In this document: piece after piece, positions 50,718-60,320 of the stretch
Layout of the letters: the number at the start of each line of letters is the position of its first letter
Position numbering within the stretch: the stretch's first letter is position 1
Assembly (NCBI GenBank): GCA_024692235.1
Contig: JAILMW010000005.1
Location: forward strand, 39,186 to 103,185
Origin: Saccharofermentans sp.
GTDB lineage: Bacteria > Bacillota > Clostridia > Saccharofermentanales > Saccharofermentanaceae
Length of the DNA: 64,000 nt
Direction: 5' to 3'
Notes under the pieces: generated by a model
What the model was told of the DNA's origin: nothing
Databases searched by the model: none
What the model saw: only the letters and a program-made list of their open reading frames with translations
Made by a program: the position numbers and the translations under genes

Positions 50718-51788
50718 ATGAACTTGATCGTTTTGAAGTTTTCGCTCATGGAGCCGTTTTACCTTCTTTTCGGATTTCTCATAAGGCTCTTTTACGGCTT
50801 TTTCGGTAATTACGGTGTATCTATCATCGTACTTACTATCCTTATAAGGCTCTGCCTTATCCCGCTCAATATAAAGAGCCAGAAGTCCATGCTCAAGATG
50901 CAGGCGCTGTCCGGAAAGACGGCTGAGATCCAGCGTAAGTATCCTGATAACAAAGAGAAGCAGCAGGAAGAGATAATGAAGCTCCAGAGAGAGAATGGAG
51001 TAGGATTTTCCGGATGTCTTCTTCCTTTCCTTCAGATCTTCTTCCTGTTCCCCATGTTCAGGATGGCATCTGCTCCTCTCCGCTACATATCTCAGGTATC
51101 CTCTGAGAATATCAATGCGATGATCGCACTTGCTCAGAAGAAGGATATCGTTGCAGGCGGACGCGCTCTTGTCGAGACTAACCACATCGCGCTTATCGAA
51201 CTATTGAATACAAATGAGAGCTTCCTTTCGGAATGTATATCCAAGGGCTATATCGCCATGGGTCAGATGCTCAACCTCGATCTTTTCGGTATCGATCTTA
51301 CGAGCGTTCCTTCCTGGAAGCCTATGGTCATAATCTCCGATCCCGGGCACTATGTTCCTCTTCTTATTTTCCCTGTTCTTGTCCTTCTTACCACGATCAT
51401 GTCCAATCAGCTGATCAAGGTATTGAAGCCCAACTACAAAGCTGAGAAGGAAGCTAAGGCAAGGGAGAAGGCCAATCCCGCAAGAAAGGGTCAGTCCCAG
51501 ACTCCCGGCGCCAATGATTCTGCTGAAGCATCCATGAAGATGATGAACTACATGATGCCCGTCATTATGCTCGTAACATCCTTCACTCTTCCCGCAGCAT
51601 TAGGTCTTTACTGGGTAGTCGGCGGTGTAATGAGCATCATCACCCAGATCATCGTTTATTTCATGTTCACGAAGCCCTATGAGCTTAAGAAGCAGGAGCT
51701 CGAAGAGAAGAAGGCTAATGCTTTTAAGAAGAAAAAGCAGGACGATGCCGCTTCTTCCGAGACGGGCAAGAAGAAAAAGAAGAAATAA
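50718..51788 (+). CDS. yidC: Membrane protein insertase YidC/Oxa1
   Basis: 356 residues with five hydrophobic segments and the family signs GNYGVSIIVLTILIRLCLIP, NIKSQKSMLKMQ, and LPFLQIFFLFPMF. The C-terminal tail is Lys-rich (KKKKQDD, ending in KKKKKK), as in ribosome-binding YidC forms. A lipobox is not obvious, unlike some Bacillota SpoIIIJ. The first membrane segment is preceded by about 10 residues. jag follows by 20 bp. Confidence 0.93.
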   Translation: MNLIVLKFSLMEPFYLLFGFLIRLFYGFFGNYGVSIIVLTILIRLCLIPLNIKSQKSMLKMQALSGKTAEIQRKYPDNKEKQQEEIMKLQRENGVGFSGCLLPFLQIFFLFPMFRMASAPLRYISQVSSENINAMIALAQKKDIVAGGRALVETNHIALIELLNTNESFLSECISKGYIAMGQMLNLDLFGIDLTSVPSWKPMVIISDPGHYVPLLIFPVLVLLTTIMSNQLIKVLKPNYKAEKEAKAREKANPARKGQSQTPGANDSAEASMKMMNYMMPVIMLVTSFTLPAALGLYWVVGGVMSIITQIIVYFMFTKPYELKKQELEEKKANAFKKKKQDDAASSETGKKKKKK

Positions 51789-51808
51789 TCTATTTACGGA
51801 GGCTATAT

Positions 51809-52495
51809 ATGGAAAAGACAGTCGTTAAGACAGGCAAGACGGTTGAAGAAGCTATCGAGAGCGCTCTTTCCGAGCTTGGAGTAGCTAAGGAAGACGCTAA
51901 GATCGAGATCGTGAACGAGCCTGCCGGCGGATTCCTCGGTATCGGTTCAAAGGAAGCAGAAGTCAAGGTTACTGCTGATGTTGCCGAAGAAGAAGAGGAA
52001 GTTGTTTACTACGGTGACGATGAGAGCTTTGAGGGTGACGCTGTTACAGAGGCAGAGGATGCAGCTGTAGGCTTCGTTGCAGAGGTTCTTTCAGGCATCG
52101 GTATCCACGGCAATATGGATTCTTACAGAGAGGATGATGCTATCTACATCTCTGTATCCGGTGCAGACTGCGGCGCAGCTATCGGCCGTCACGGTGAGAC
52201 ACTCGAGTCCATTTCCTACCTTACTAACCTTATCGCTAATAAGCACAGCGAGGAGCGTGTACACGTTCATCTCGATGTAGGCGGATATAAGAGACACAGG
52301 GAGCAGGTCATCAAGAATCTTGCAGACCGTGCCGCATCCAAGGTAAGAAGAACAGGCCGCAAGGTCGCAATGGAGGTAATGAACCCTGCCGAGAGACGTA
52401 TCGTTCATTCCTACCTTCAGGACGTTAACGGCGTAACGACTCATTCCGAGGGCGAGGAGCCTTCAAGAAGAGTAATCGTTACTCCCGACAACTGA
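51809..52495 (+). CDS. jag: RNA-binding protein Jag/KhpB
   Basis: 228 residues. Jag_N (about 1-55, GFLGIGSKEAEVKV), an acidic linker, a KH domain with GAAIGRHGETLESISYL (GxxG loop) and an R3H domain (NPAERRIVHSYL) at the C-terminus. KhpB binds RNA with KhpA and affects division in streptococci. It lies between yidC and mnmE in the common order. Confidence 0.93.
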   Translation: MEKTVVKTGKTVEEAIESALSELGVAKEDAKIEIVNEPAGGFLGIGSKEAEVKVTADVAEEEEEVVYYGDDESFEGDAVTEAEDAAVGFVAEVLSGIGIHGNMDSYREDDAIYISVSGADCGAAIGRHGETLESISYLTNLIANKHSEERVHVHLDVGGYKRHREQVIKNLADRAASKVRRTGRKVAMEVMNPAERRIVHSYLQDVNGVTTHSEGEEPSRRVIVTPDN

Positions 52496-52500
52496 TCCCC

Positions 52501-53919
52501 ATGGATCTTTCCGAGCTTGACAACAGGCCTTTCTGTGCATGCTCGACGCCTTCAGGTACGGCGGGTATCGGTGTAATAAGACTGTCCGGTGAAGGATCAT
52601 CTTCTATCGCCGATAAGTGCATAAAAGTCATAAGGGCATACGATGAGAAGATCTCGTCATGTTCTTCGATGCCGGGATATACGGCATGTTATGCACAGTT
52701 CAGGGACCCTGCTGACGGAAGGATCATAGACAACGTAATAGTTACGCATTTTGTCGCTCCGCATTCTTATACGGGGGACGAGATGTTTGAGATCTCCTGT
52801 CATGGCGGCACTGCCGTTAAGCAGGAGATTCTGCGTGTATTGGAGTCTGTCGGAGCACGTCCCGCAGGACGAGGCGAGTTCACAAAGAGAGCTTTTATCA
52901 ACGGTAAGCTGGACCTTGCCGAAGCGGAAGCCGTAATGGATGTCATCAACGCCGATTCCGTCAGAGCCCTTGATGCTGCGAACTCCCAGATGCACGGAGA
53001 ATTATCTTCCAGGTTATCTTCCATAGAGAAAGATCTCTACGAAGCGCTGGCTCTTATCGAGATGATCGTGGAGTTCCCGGAACATGACGATACTCCCGAG
53101 AACACGGATAAGATCACCGATATATGCGGCAAGGCGGTATCCGAACTTGATGCTCTTATAAGAAGTTATGCCAAAGGCAAGATGCTTACTGAGCGCATGA
53201 AGATAGTCCTCTGCGGTAAGCCCAACAGCGGCAAGAGTACGCTTCTTAATGCAATAGCTGGTTACGACAGAGCTATCGTTACCGATACTCCCGGAACCAC
53301 GAGAGATACTCTTGAGCTTCAGGTCAATATCGCTTCCGTCCCCGTTACGGTAGTAGATACCGCAGGTCTTAGAGATACAGGCGATAAGATAGAGGAGATG
53401 GGTATAAAAAGAGCGGTCACAGCAGTGTCCGAAGCGGATCTTGTCTTTTATCTGATCGCTCCCGACGAAGATATCTCATCCGTTGAAGAGAACCTCGTTA
53501 ATATGGTCCCGACCAAGACCAAGGTGGTATTTACCAAGACGGACGAGGGGGATAATCCTGATAAGGATGAGATAACGAGGCTCCTTACAGATCGCGGTAT
53601 CTCCGAACGTATCGAGATCTCCGCCAAGACGGGTCTTAACATGGACCTTCTGGAGAGGGAAGTTAAGAAGACATATGAAGAGGCGGGCGGACTTCTTGCT
53701 GAAGATATAACGATAATAAGCAAGCGTCATTCCGATGCACTGGTATCGGCTTCAGATAAGCTTATAAGCGCCAAGGATGCCGTAGAGAGCGGACTTGGCG
53801 TAGATATAGCATCGTCAGTCATACGAAGCGCCCTCGACGATATAGGGGCAATAACGGGCAAGACCGTGTCCGCGGAACTTGCCGATACGATATTCTCACG
53901 TTTTTGTATAGGAAAGTAA
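52501..53919 (+). CDS. mnmE: tRNA modification GTPase MnmE
   Basis: 472 residues. Folate-binding N-terminal domain (DNRPFCACSTPSGTAGIGVIR region), G1 GKPNSGKST, G3 DTAGLRD, G4 FTKTD and the C-terminal Cys motif FCIGK. With MnmG it installs the carboxymethylaminomethyl (or related) group at U34 of tRNA. It starts 5 bp after jag and ends 1 bp before mnmG. Confidence 0.96.
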   Translation: MDLSELDNRPFCACSTPSGTAGIGVIRLSGEGSSSIADKCIKVIRAYDEKISSCSSMPGYTACYAQFRDPADGRIIDNVIVTHFVAPHSYTGDEMFEISCHGGTAVKQEILRVLESVGARPAGRGEFTKRAFINGKLDLAEAEAVMDVINADSVRALDAANSQMHGELSSRLSSIEKDLYEALALIEMIVEFPEHDDTPENTDKITDICGKAVSELDALIRSYAKGKMLTERMKIVLCGKPNSGKSTLLNAIAGYDRAIVTDTPGTTRDTLELQVNIASVPVTVVDTAGLRDTGDKIEEMGIKRAVTAVSEADLVFYLIAPDEDISSVEENLVNMVPTKTKVVFTKTDEGDNPDKDEITRLLTDRGISERIEISAKTGLNMDLLEREVKKTYEEAGGLLAEDITIISKRHSDALVSASDKLISAKDAVESGLGVDIASSVIRSALDDIGAITGKTVSAELADTIFSRFCIGK

Positions 53920-53920
53920 T

Positions 53921-55858
53921 ATGAACATCAAGGAAGCACTATCTGTTGAAAATGCATATATGGCGGGAGATTACGACGTAGCAGTCGTAGGCGCGGGTCA
54001 CGCGGGATGCGAGGCTGCTGCCGCATGCGCGAACTTGGGTCTTAGGACAGTCCTTTTTACTTTGCACTTAGACAGCCTTGCCAACCTTCCCTGCAATCCC
54101 AGTATAGGCGGTACTGCCAAGGGACAGCTTGTTCGTGAGATAGATGCATTAGGCGGTGTTATGGGTAAGATCGCCGACAAGTGCTGTATCCAGATGAGGA
54201 TGTTAAACAGATCCAAGGGTCCTGCCGTATATTCACCCAGAGCTCAGATGGACAGGAGCAGATATTCGGCTGCCATGAAGGCTTATCTTGAGACTTTGGA
54301 GAACCTGGATATCAGGCAGGCTCACATCACGGATCTTCTGACGGACGGCGAGGATAAGCTCTCCGTTGCCGGAGTGCTTACGGAGAGTCGTGCGGTCTAC
54401 TCTGCCAAAGCGGTAGTCATCTGCTCCGGAACCTATATGGAATCAAGGACTATAAGAGGAGAGGTAGTATGCCTTACGGGTCCCGACGGACTTCCCAGGT
54501 CCATAGGGCTGTCGGCATCTCTTGCATCAGCAGGTATCCCTATCTTAAGGTTCAAGACAGGTACACCCGTAAGAGTCAATTCCAATAAGATAGACTTCAC
54601 GGTCATGACAAGGCAGGACGGTGAGACTGATGTACCTCCGTTCTCCTTTGATAACGAGATGAACGGTATAGGTGTGCCTCAGGATCAGGTTCCCTGCTGG
54701 TCTGTGTGGACTACTCCCGATACTCGCGAGATAATAAGTTCCAATATGGACAGGTCGCCTCTTTATAGCGGCGTTATAACAGGGATCGGTCCCAGATACT
54801 GCCCCTCCATAGAAGATAAGTTCATGCGCTTCAAGGATAAGGAGCGCCACCAGATATTTGTAGAGCCCATGGGAAGGGAGACGTCTGAGATGTACCTTCA
54901 GGGATTTTCTACTTCTCTTCCGGAGGAGATCCAGATCAAGATGGTCCATAGCCTTCCGGGACTCGATAAAGCGGTCATCCAAAGAAGCGCCTATGCCATC
55001 GAGTACGATCTGGTAGATCCCTTATCTCTTCTTCCGACACTGGAGTCTAAGATAGTAACAGGACTTTATACCGCAGGACAGATCAACGGCTCCTCAGGAT
55101 ACGAGGAAGCTGCTGCGCAGGGTATCATTGCAGGTATCAATGCCGCATTGAAGGTCAAGGGCGAAGAGCAGATAGTATTAGACAGATCTCAGGCTTATAT
55201 AGGAGTCCTCATAGATGACCTTGTTACCAAGGGAACGTCGGAGCCCTACAGGATGATGACTTCAAGGGCGGAGTACAGGCTCTTCCTTCGTCAGGATAAT
55301 GCAGATATGAGACTTACTCCCATAGGTAAGAAAGCAGGTCTTATCTCCGAGGAGAGATACGGCAGATTTCTTGCCAAGAAGGAGTCGGTCGAGAAGGAGA
55401 CACAAAGGCTCAGGGATACTTATATCGCTCCCACGGATGAGCTTAAGGTCATACTGGAGAGCGTAGGGACTACTCTACCGCCTTCGGGAATATCCCTGGC
55501 AGAGCTTCTTAAAAGACCTCAGGTCACATATGAGCTGATAGCTTCCGTCGATAAGAAAAGAGAACCTCTTCCGATCGCAGTGACGAAGGAAGTGGAGACG
55601 GATCTTAAGTACGAAGGATACTTAAAGCTCGAGAAGGAAAAGATAGAAAAGTTCTCCGAACTTGAAAGAAGACTTCTCCCCGAGGATACCGACTACGAGA
55701 AGATAAGCGGCTTAAGGCTTGAAGCAAGGCAGAAATTAAATGCCGTACGTCCGCTGAATATCGGACAGGCTTCCAGGATATCGGGAGTATCTCCCGCAGA
55801 TATATCCGTGCTCCTGGTATATACGGAGATGTTAAAGAGAAAAGACAAAGAGGAATAA
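53921..55858 (+). CDS. mnmG: tRNA modification enzyme MnmG
   Basis: 645 residues, FAD-binding motif VAVVGAGHAGCEAA, LPCNPSIGGTAKG and the typical SRAEYRLFLRQDNAD. It works with MnmE. The ATG at 53921 is used with AGGAAAG upstream; it adds about 15 residues before the FAD motif, which is somewhat long but possible (ATG at 53960 is the alternative). Confidence 0.96.
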   Translation: MNIKEALSVENAYMAGDYDVAVVGAGHAGCEAAAACANLGLRTVLFTLHLDSLANLPCNPSIGGTAKGQLVREIDALGGVMGKIADKCCIQMRMLNRSKGPAVYSPRAQMDRSRYSAAMKAYLETLENLDIRQAHITDLLTDGEDKLSVAGVLTESRAVYSAKAVVICSGTYMESRTIRGEVVCLTGPDGLPRSIGLSASLASAGIPILRFKTGTPVRVNSNKIDFTVMTRQDGETDVPPFSFDNEMNGIGVPQDQVPCWSVWTTPDTREIISSNMDRSPLYSGVITGIGPRYCPSIEDKFMRFKDKERHQIFVEPMGRETSEMYLQGFSTSLPEEIQIKMVHSLPGLDKAVIQRSAYAIEYDLVDPLSLLPTLESKIVTGLYTAGQINGSSGYEEAAAQGIIAGINAALKVKGEEQIVLDRSQAYIGVLIDDLVTKGTSEPYRMMTSRAEYRLFLRQDNADMRLTPIGKKAGLISEERYGRFLAKKESVEKETQRLRDTYIAPTDELKVILESVGTTLPPSGISLAELLKRPQVTYELIASVDKKREPLPIAVTKEVETDLKYEGYLKLEKEKIEKFSELERRLLPEDTDYEKISGLRLEARQKLNAVRPLNIGQASRISGVSPADISVLLVYTEMLKRKDKEE

Positions 55859-55863
55859 CGATA

Positions 55864-56613
55864 ATGCCCGAGAATGAAGAACTGACACCTGCCCTTACCG
55901 AGGGCGCATGCAGCATAGAAGTCCCCCTCGACGCAGAGGAGATAGCATCTTTTTGTAAGTATGCGGAACTTCTGCGCGAGCGAAATAAGGTAATGAACCT
56001 TACTAATATCGTGGATGATAAGGGCATCGCCATGAGGCATTTCGTTGATTCCCTTACGATCGTTCCTTATATAAAGGAAGAGCAGCAGAAGAAGGGAAGA
56101 GAAGATCTTACGATAATCGATGTCGGTACGGGTGCGGGCTTTCCCGGTATTCCCGTTAAGGTCAAGCTCCCTAAGCTTCAGCTGATCCTTATGGATTCTC
56201 TTCAAAAGAGGATAAACTTCCTGGAGGATGTGGCTTCCGAGATCGGTATCACCGGAGTTACTACGATCCACTCAAGAGCCGAGGATGCCGGACGCAATAA
56301 AAGATACAGAGAAAAGTACGATATTGCTACTGCAAGGGCCGTAGCTGCGCTTCCCGTTCTTTGTGAGTATTGTCTGCCTTTCGTAAAGGTAGGAGGCGTA
56401 TTTCTCGCCATGAAGGGCAAGGTTGAAGAAGAACTGAAGGATGCCACTAAGGCTATCGCAATGCTCGGAGGTACCATAGAGAAGACAGATACGTTCACGC
56501 TTCCCGGTACTGATATGAACAGAGCTGTCGTAGTAATAAGAAAGGTCCGCCCGACTCCGCCTCAGTATCCGAGACAGGCAGGCAAACCTTCTAAGTCACC
56601 TTTGGGTATTTAA
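55864..56613 (+). CDS. rsmG: 16S rRNA (guanine-N7) methyltransferase RsmG
   Basis: 249 residues. SAM-binding IDVGTGAGFPGIPVKV, and DSLQKRINFLEDV with ATARAVAALPVLCEY, typical of RsmG, which methylates G527 of 16S rRNA. It starts 5 bp after mnmG. In many Bacillota parA/parB follow; here the next genes are an ECF sigma pair on the opposite strand. Confidence 0.95.
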   Translation: MPENEELTPALTEGACSIEVPLDAEEIASFCKYAELLRERNKVMNLTNIVDDKGIAMRHFVDSLTIVPYIKEEQQKKGREDLTIIDVGTGAGFPGIPVKVKLPKLQLILMDSLQKRINFLEDVASEIGITGVTTIHSRAEDAGRNKRYREKYDIATARAVAALPVLCEYCLPFVKVGGVFLAMKGKVEEELKDATKAIAMLGGTIEKTDTFTLPGTDMNRAVVVIRKVRPTPPQYPRQAGKPSKSPLGI

Positions 56614-56622
56614 GACTTTAAG

Positions 56623-56877
56623 TCAGAATGCCAGATAGCACATGACGAACGTGCAGGATAAGAGAACGAATGTAAGAAGCCCCATGAGCCTTGCTCTTAT
56701 GCTGCCTCTTTTGTTGGTCAAAGACTTCTCTTCTCCGATCTCCTTATCATCTTCACTGACGAGTCCTTCCAGCTGAAGCCTTCTTAAGGTCTCGGCTATA
56801 AGGTCATCTGATGCGTGGACGGAGTTTAAGTTGTCGGTAACGGTCTTCTTGATCTTGTTGTCAAACGGAATATTCAT
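56623..56877 (-). CDS. Small single-TM protein, possible anti-sigma factor
   Basis: 84 residues. A soluble N-terminal part (about 1-55) with an HASDDLIAETLRRL helix is followed by a Lys/Arg-rich stretch and a C-terminal membrane segment. The ATG at 56877 has AAAGGTGAG upstream; a GTG at 56889 is a weaker option. It overlaps the sigma gene by 17 bp and is translated just after it, the usual position of an anti-sigma factor. No zinc-binding ZAS motif (HxxxCxxC) is present, so the assignment rests on position and topology. Confidence 0.6.
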   Translation of the reverse strand: MNIPFDNKIKKTVTDNLNSVHASDDLIAETLRRLQLEGLVSEDDKEIGEEKSLTNKRGSIRARLMGLLTFVLLSCTFVMCYLAF

Positions 56878-57463
56878 ATTTTGTCTCACCTTTTACAGTC
56901 TCGCGGTTCTCTTCGAATGCGGCAAGCTTCTTCCTTGCCCTGAAGAGACGACTTCGTACTGAACTTTCCGTTATCTTGCAGACGCGTGCTACGGCAGCAT
57001 TATCCATCTGGCAGTAGTACTTGAGCAGGATAACATCTTTGTAAACGGGATCTAATGCCTGGATAGCATCCCAGAGGGCGCCCGTAGGCTCCATTCTGTC
57101 AAGATACAGGTCTTCGATCTCGCGGCCGTCTACAGACGGTCTCACATTGGGAGAGGAGCTCTTCTTGCACTCGAATTGTTCTCCTTCGGTCTCTGTTATC
57201 TGATCGTAGGAGCCGGTCCTCGTGGCCCAAGAAGACTTAAGATAGTCTTTGCACACATTGCGGGCGATCGCCATAAGCCAGTACTTGGGCGGGCAGTCTC
57301 CCGAGAAAGTGTCGCGCTTGCGGAGGACCTTCACGAATACGTCTTGAAATGCATCCTCTGCAAGACATCTCTTCCCTAAGTAATAACTGCATACACGAAG
57401 GACGTCGTCTGCGTACAGGCGAACGAGATCTTCAGTATCGGGAAGCGCAAAGCCTTTGCTCAT
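56861..57463 (-). CDS. RNA polymerase sigma factor, ECF subfamily
   Basis: 200 residues. Region 2 (LGKRCLAEDAFQDVFVKVLRK and YWLMAIARNVCKDYL) and region 4 (LDPVYKDVILLKYYCQMDNAAVARVCKITESSVRSRLFRARKKL; helix-turn-helix) are clear; sigma regions 1 and 3 are missing, as in ECF factors. The link between regions 2 and 4 is long (about 60 residues). A TGCAAC-17-CGTC promoter just upstream suggests autoregulation. It lies between rsmG and gyrA and is divergent from gyrA. Confidence 0.88.
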   Translation of the reverse strand: MSKGFALPDTEDLVRLYADDVLRVCSYYLGKRCLAEDAFQDVFVKVLRKRDTFSGDCPPKYWLMAIARNVCKDYLKSSWATRTGSYDQITETEGEQFECKKSSSPNVRPSVDGREIEDLYLDRMEPTGALWDAIQALDPVYKDVILLKYYCQMDNAAVARVCKITESSVRSRLFRARKKLAAFEENRETVKGETKYEYSV

Positions 57464-57497
57464 AAATGTAACCTTTCCTGATGTGATTCATATAGTG

Positions 57498-57524
57498 GAC
57501 GATTAGATTCTAATCTTTGTTGCA
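57498..57524 (-). promoter_or_regulatory. ECF-type autoregulatory promoter
   Basis: On the minus strand TGCAAC (57519-57524 complement) and CGTC (57498-57501 complement) are spaced by 17 bases, as in ECF promoters (TGAAAC/TGCAAC ... CGTC/CGTA). The spacer overlaps GATTAGA-T-TCTAATC (57501-57515), an imperfectly centred palindrome. The sigma gene starts about 35 bp downstream. Confidence 0.6.
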
Positions 57525-57637
57525 ACAATTTCTCCCGGCATTTTGGGTAAAAATGAATTAATCGGGCGGATGAGCGTTCAAAAGCCTATATATTATAATA
57601 TACACGCGCGTATATATTATTAATATTTTAGCATTTA

Positions 57638-57646
57638 TGGTATACT
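57638..57646 (+). promoter_or_regulatory. Extended -10 promoter of gyrA
   Basis: TGG followed by TATACT (57641-57646) forms an extended -10 (TGnTATAAT-like), with no good -35. Upstream lies an A/T-rich imperfect dyad around 57595-57620. The gyrA ATG is 41 bp downstream, after CGGAGG. Confidence 0.5.
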
Positions 57647-57686
57647 TAGAAAGTATGACAAACACCGAAGTGTAAACGGAGGAAAT

Positions 57687-60320
57687 ATGGCAAACGATAA
57701 AGAGCTGCGTAAGCAGCAGGAACAAGAGATGGATTCTGTTTTCAGATCAGAACAGAATACGATCGTACCCGTAGATCTCGACAGAGAGATGAGAAAGTCG
57801 TTCATCGACTACGCTATGTCAGTTATCACGGACAGAGCGCTCCCTGATATAAGAGACGGACTTAAGCCCGTTCAAAGAAGAATACTCTATTCGATGTTCT
57901 CACAGGGATTTACCCCTGATAAGCCCTACCGTAAGTGTGCTACCACGGTCGGTGACGTTCTCGGACGTTTCCACCCTCACGGTGACGCATCCGTATACGA
58001 TGCTCTCGTAAGACTTGCACAGGATTTCTCGCTCAGGCACCCGCTTGTAGACGGCCACGGTAACTTCGGTTCCATCGACGGTGACCCGCCGGCTGCTTAC
58101 CGATATACGGAGGCAAGACTTGAGAAGGTAGCTCTCGAGATGATGAGCGATATCGGCAAGAATACCGTCGAGATGCGCCCTAACTTCGACGAGCACGAGA
58201 TGGAGCCCGTAACGCTCCCCTCAAGATTCCCGAACCTTCTTATCAACGGTTCCGTAGGTATCGCCGTAGGTATGGCTACCAATATCCCTCCCCATAACAT
58301 GGGTGAGACTATAGACGGTGTCATCATGATGCTCGATAATCCCGACGTTACGGTCGAGGAGCTTATGGAAGTAGTAAAGGGTCCCGACTTCCCCACAGGC
58401 GGTCAGATCCTCGGAACTTCCGGTATAAGAGAGACATACAGAACGGGACGCGGACGTATCGTTGTCCGTGCTCACGCAGAAATAGAGGAAGCTGCAGGCG
58501 GAAGACAGAGGATCATCATCCACGACCTTCCCTTCGCAGTTAATAAGGCAAGACTTATCGAGCGTATGGCAGATCTCGTTAAGGACAAGAAGGTAGAGGG
58601 TATCTCCAACCTTCGAGACGAGTCCGACCGTAATGAGATGGTACGTATCGTTATCGAAGTCAAGAAGGATGCAAATCCCGACGTCGTACTTAATCAGCTC
58701 TATAAGAACTGTGCTCTTCAGGATGCTTGCTGCGCTAACATGATCGCTCTCGTACCCGACAGCGAAGGTAAGCTCGAGCCTCGAATGATCACATTGATCG
58801 ATGCTCTCAAGTACTATATCGAGCATCAGGAGAATGTCGTAACGAGAAGAACGGAGTTCGACCTCGAGAAGGCCGAAGCTAAGCGTCATATCGACGAGGG
58901 CCTTCTCATCGCCATGGATCATATCGATGAGATCATCGCCATCATCAGATCCTCCAGGACAGAGGCTGAGGCTATGGAGAGGATGTGCCAGAAGTTCGGC
59001 TTCTCCGATAAGCAGGCTAAGCACATCGTAGATATGCGTCTCGGTCGTCTTACGGGTCTTGAGAGAGAGAAGCTTGAAGCCGAGATCAAGGAACTTGAGG
59101 AGAAGATCGAGTTCTACCATAAGATCTTAAGTGATAAGGAAGTACTTCACGGCGTTATCAAGGATGAGCTCCTTGAAGTTAAGCGCAAGTTCGCTACTCC
59201 CCGTATCACAGAGATCGTTCACGGTTCTTTTGAGGATATCGACGATGAGTCCCTTATCCAGGAAGAGGATATCGTTGTTACTCTTACTCACTTCGGTTAT
59301 ATAAAGAGACAGAGGATCGATACATATAAGAGCCAGCACAGAGGTGGCAGAGGAATCTCCGCTCAGAGCAGAAGAGAAGAGGACTATATCGAGAAGATCC
59401 TTACTACTACTACTCACAAGTTCCTTCTTTGCTTCACCAATACGGGACGTGTCTTCAAGATAAAGGGTTATCAGATCCCCGAGACGGCATCCCGAAGTGC
59501 AAGAGGCACGGCTCTCGTTAATATCCTTAAGCTTCAGGAAGGCGAGAGGATCAGGAACATCATCCCTCTTGATAACTTCGACGACGAAGGTATCTACCTT
59601 ACTGTAGCTACCAAGAGCGGTATCGTTAAGAGAACTCCCGTTAAGAGTTATGCGAATATCAACAAGAACGGTCTTATCGCCGTTAACATAAGAGATAACG
59701 ATAAGGTCGTAGACGTAGCAGTTACCAATGAGAACCAGGAGATCATCCTTGTATCAAGAAGCGGTAAGGCAATAAGGTTCAATTCCGACGATGTCCGTGA
59801 GACGGGAAGAAATACTTCCGGTGTACGCGGCATGAAGCTCGACGATGACGATGTTATCGTAGGAATGGTTCCCGTTACCGACAACGGCGAACTCCTCGTA
59901 ATCTCAGAGAAGGGTTACGGTAAGAGATCCGGCGTTGATGAATACAGACAGCAGAACAGAGGCGGTAAGGGTCTTATCACATATAAGGTATCCGAGAAGA
60001 CGGGTAACCTTGTTGGATGTACTCTCGTATCCGATGAGGATGATCTTCTTATCATCACCGACAGCGGTGTCATCATAAGAGTATCCGCTCAGGAGATCCC
60101 TACTTTATCCCGTGCCACATCAGGTGTAAGGCTCATGAAGGCATCAGGCGCTTCCATCGTTGACTTCGCGATCACTTATCACGAGGAAGAGGAAGAAGAG
60201 CTTCCCGAAGGTGAGGGAGAAGGTGCTGAAGCTTCAGAGGTTGAAGGAGCATCTGCTGAAGGCGAGACTACACAGGTAACGGAAGAGTCTTCCGATAAGA
60301 ACGGAGATGATAATGAATAA
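57687..60320 (+). CDS. gyrA: DNA gyrase subunit A
   Basis: 877 residues with the catalytic Tyr in [10 protein letters not shown] (about residue 140), and a QHRGGRG GyrA-box plus further beta-pinwheel blades in the C-terminal part; the GyrA-box separates it from ParC. It introduces negative supercoils with GyrB. The quinolone-determining segment reads [13 protein letters not shown], with Ala101 at the position where most bacteria have Ser or Thr. The last 50 residues are an acidic tail. gyrB is not adjacent, which is unusual but known. The carboxypeptidase gene overlaps its stop by 8 bp. Confidence 0.96.
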   Translation: MANDKELRKQQEQEMDSVFRSEQNTIVPVDLDREMRKSFIDYAMSVITDRALPDIRDGLKPVQRRILYSMFSQGFTPDKPYRKCATTVGDVLGRFHPHGDASVYDALVRLAQDFSLRHPLVDGHGNFGSIDGDPPAAYRYTEARLEKVALEMMSDIGKNTVEMRPNFDEHEMEPVTLPSRFPNLLINGSVGIAVGMATNIPPHNMGETIDGVIMMLDNPDVTVEELMEVVKGPDFPTGGQILGTSGIRETYRTGRGRIVVRAHAEIEEAAGGRQRIIIHDLPFAVNKARLIERMADLVKDKKVEGISNLRDESDRNEMVRIVIEVKKDANPDVVLNQLYKNCALQDACCANMIALVPDSEGKLEPRMITLIDALKYYIEHQENVVTRRTEFDLEKAEAKRHIDEGLLIAMDHIDEIIAIIRSSRTEAEAMERMCQKFGFSDKQAKHIVDMRLGRLTGLEREKLEAEIKELEEKIEFYHKILSDKEVLHGVIKDELLEVKRKFATPRITEIVHGSFEDIDDESLIQEEDIVVTLTHFGYIKRQRIDTYKSQHRGGRGISAQSRREEDYIEKILTTTTHKFLLCFTNTGRVFKIKGYQIPETASRSARGTALVNILKLQEGERIRNIIPLDNFDDEGIYLTVATKSGIVKRTPVKSYANINKNGLIAVNIRDNDKVVDVAVTNENQEIILVSRSGKAIRFNSDDVRETGRNTSGVRGMKLDDDDVIVGMVPVTDNGELLVISEKGYGKRSGVDEYRQQNRGGKGLITYKVSEKTGNLVGCTLVSDEDDLLIITDSGVIIRVSAQEIPTLSRATSGVRLMKASGASIVDFAITYHEEEEEELPEGEGEGAEASEVEGASAEGETTQVTEESSDKNGDDNE

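Noticed and set aside
58221..59120. A 299-codon minus-strand frame inside gyrA
   Set aside because: Antisense shadow of a strongly conserved gene; no ribosome site or recognisable domain.
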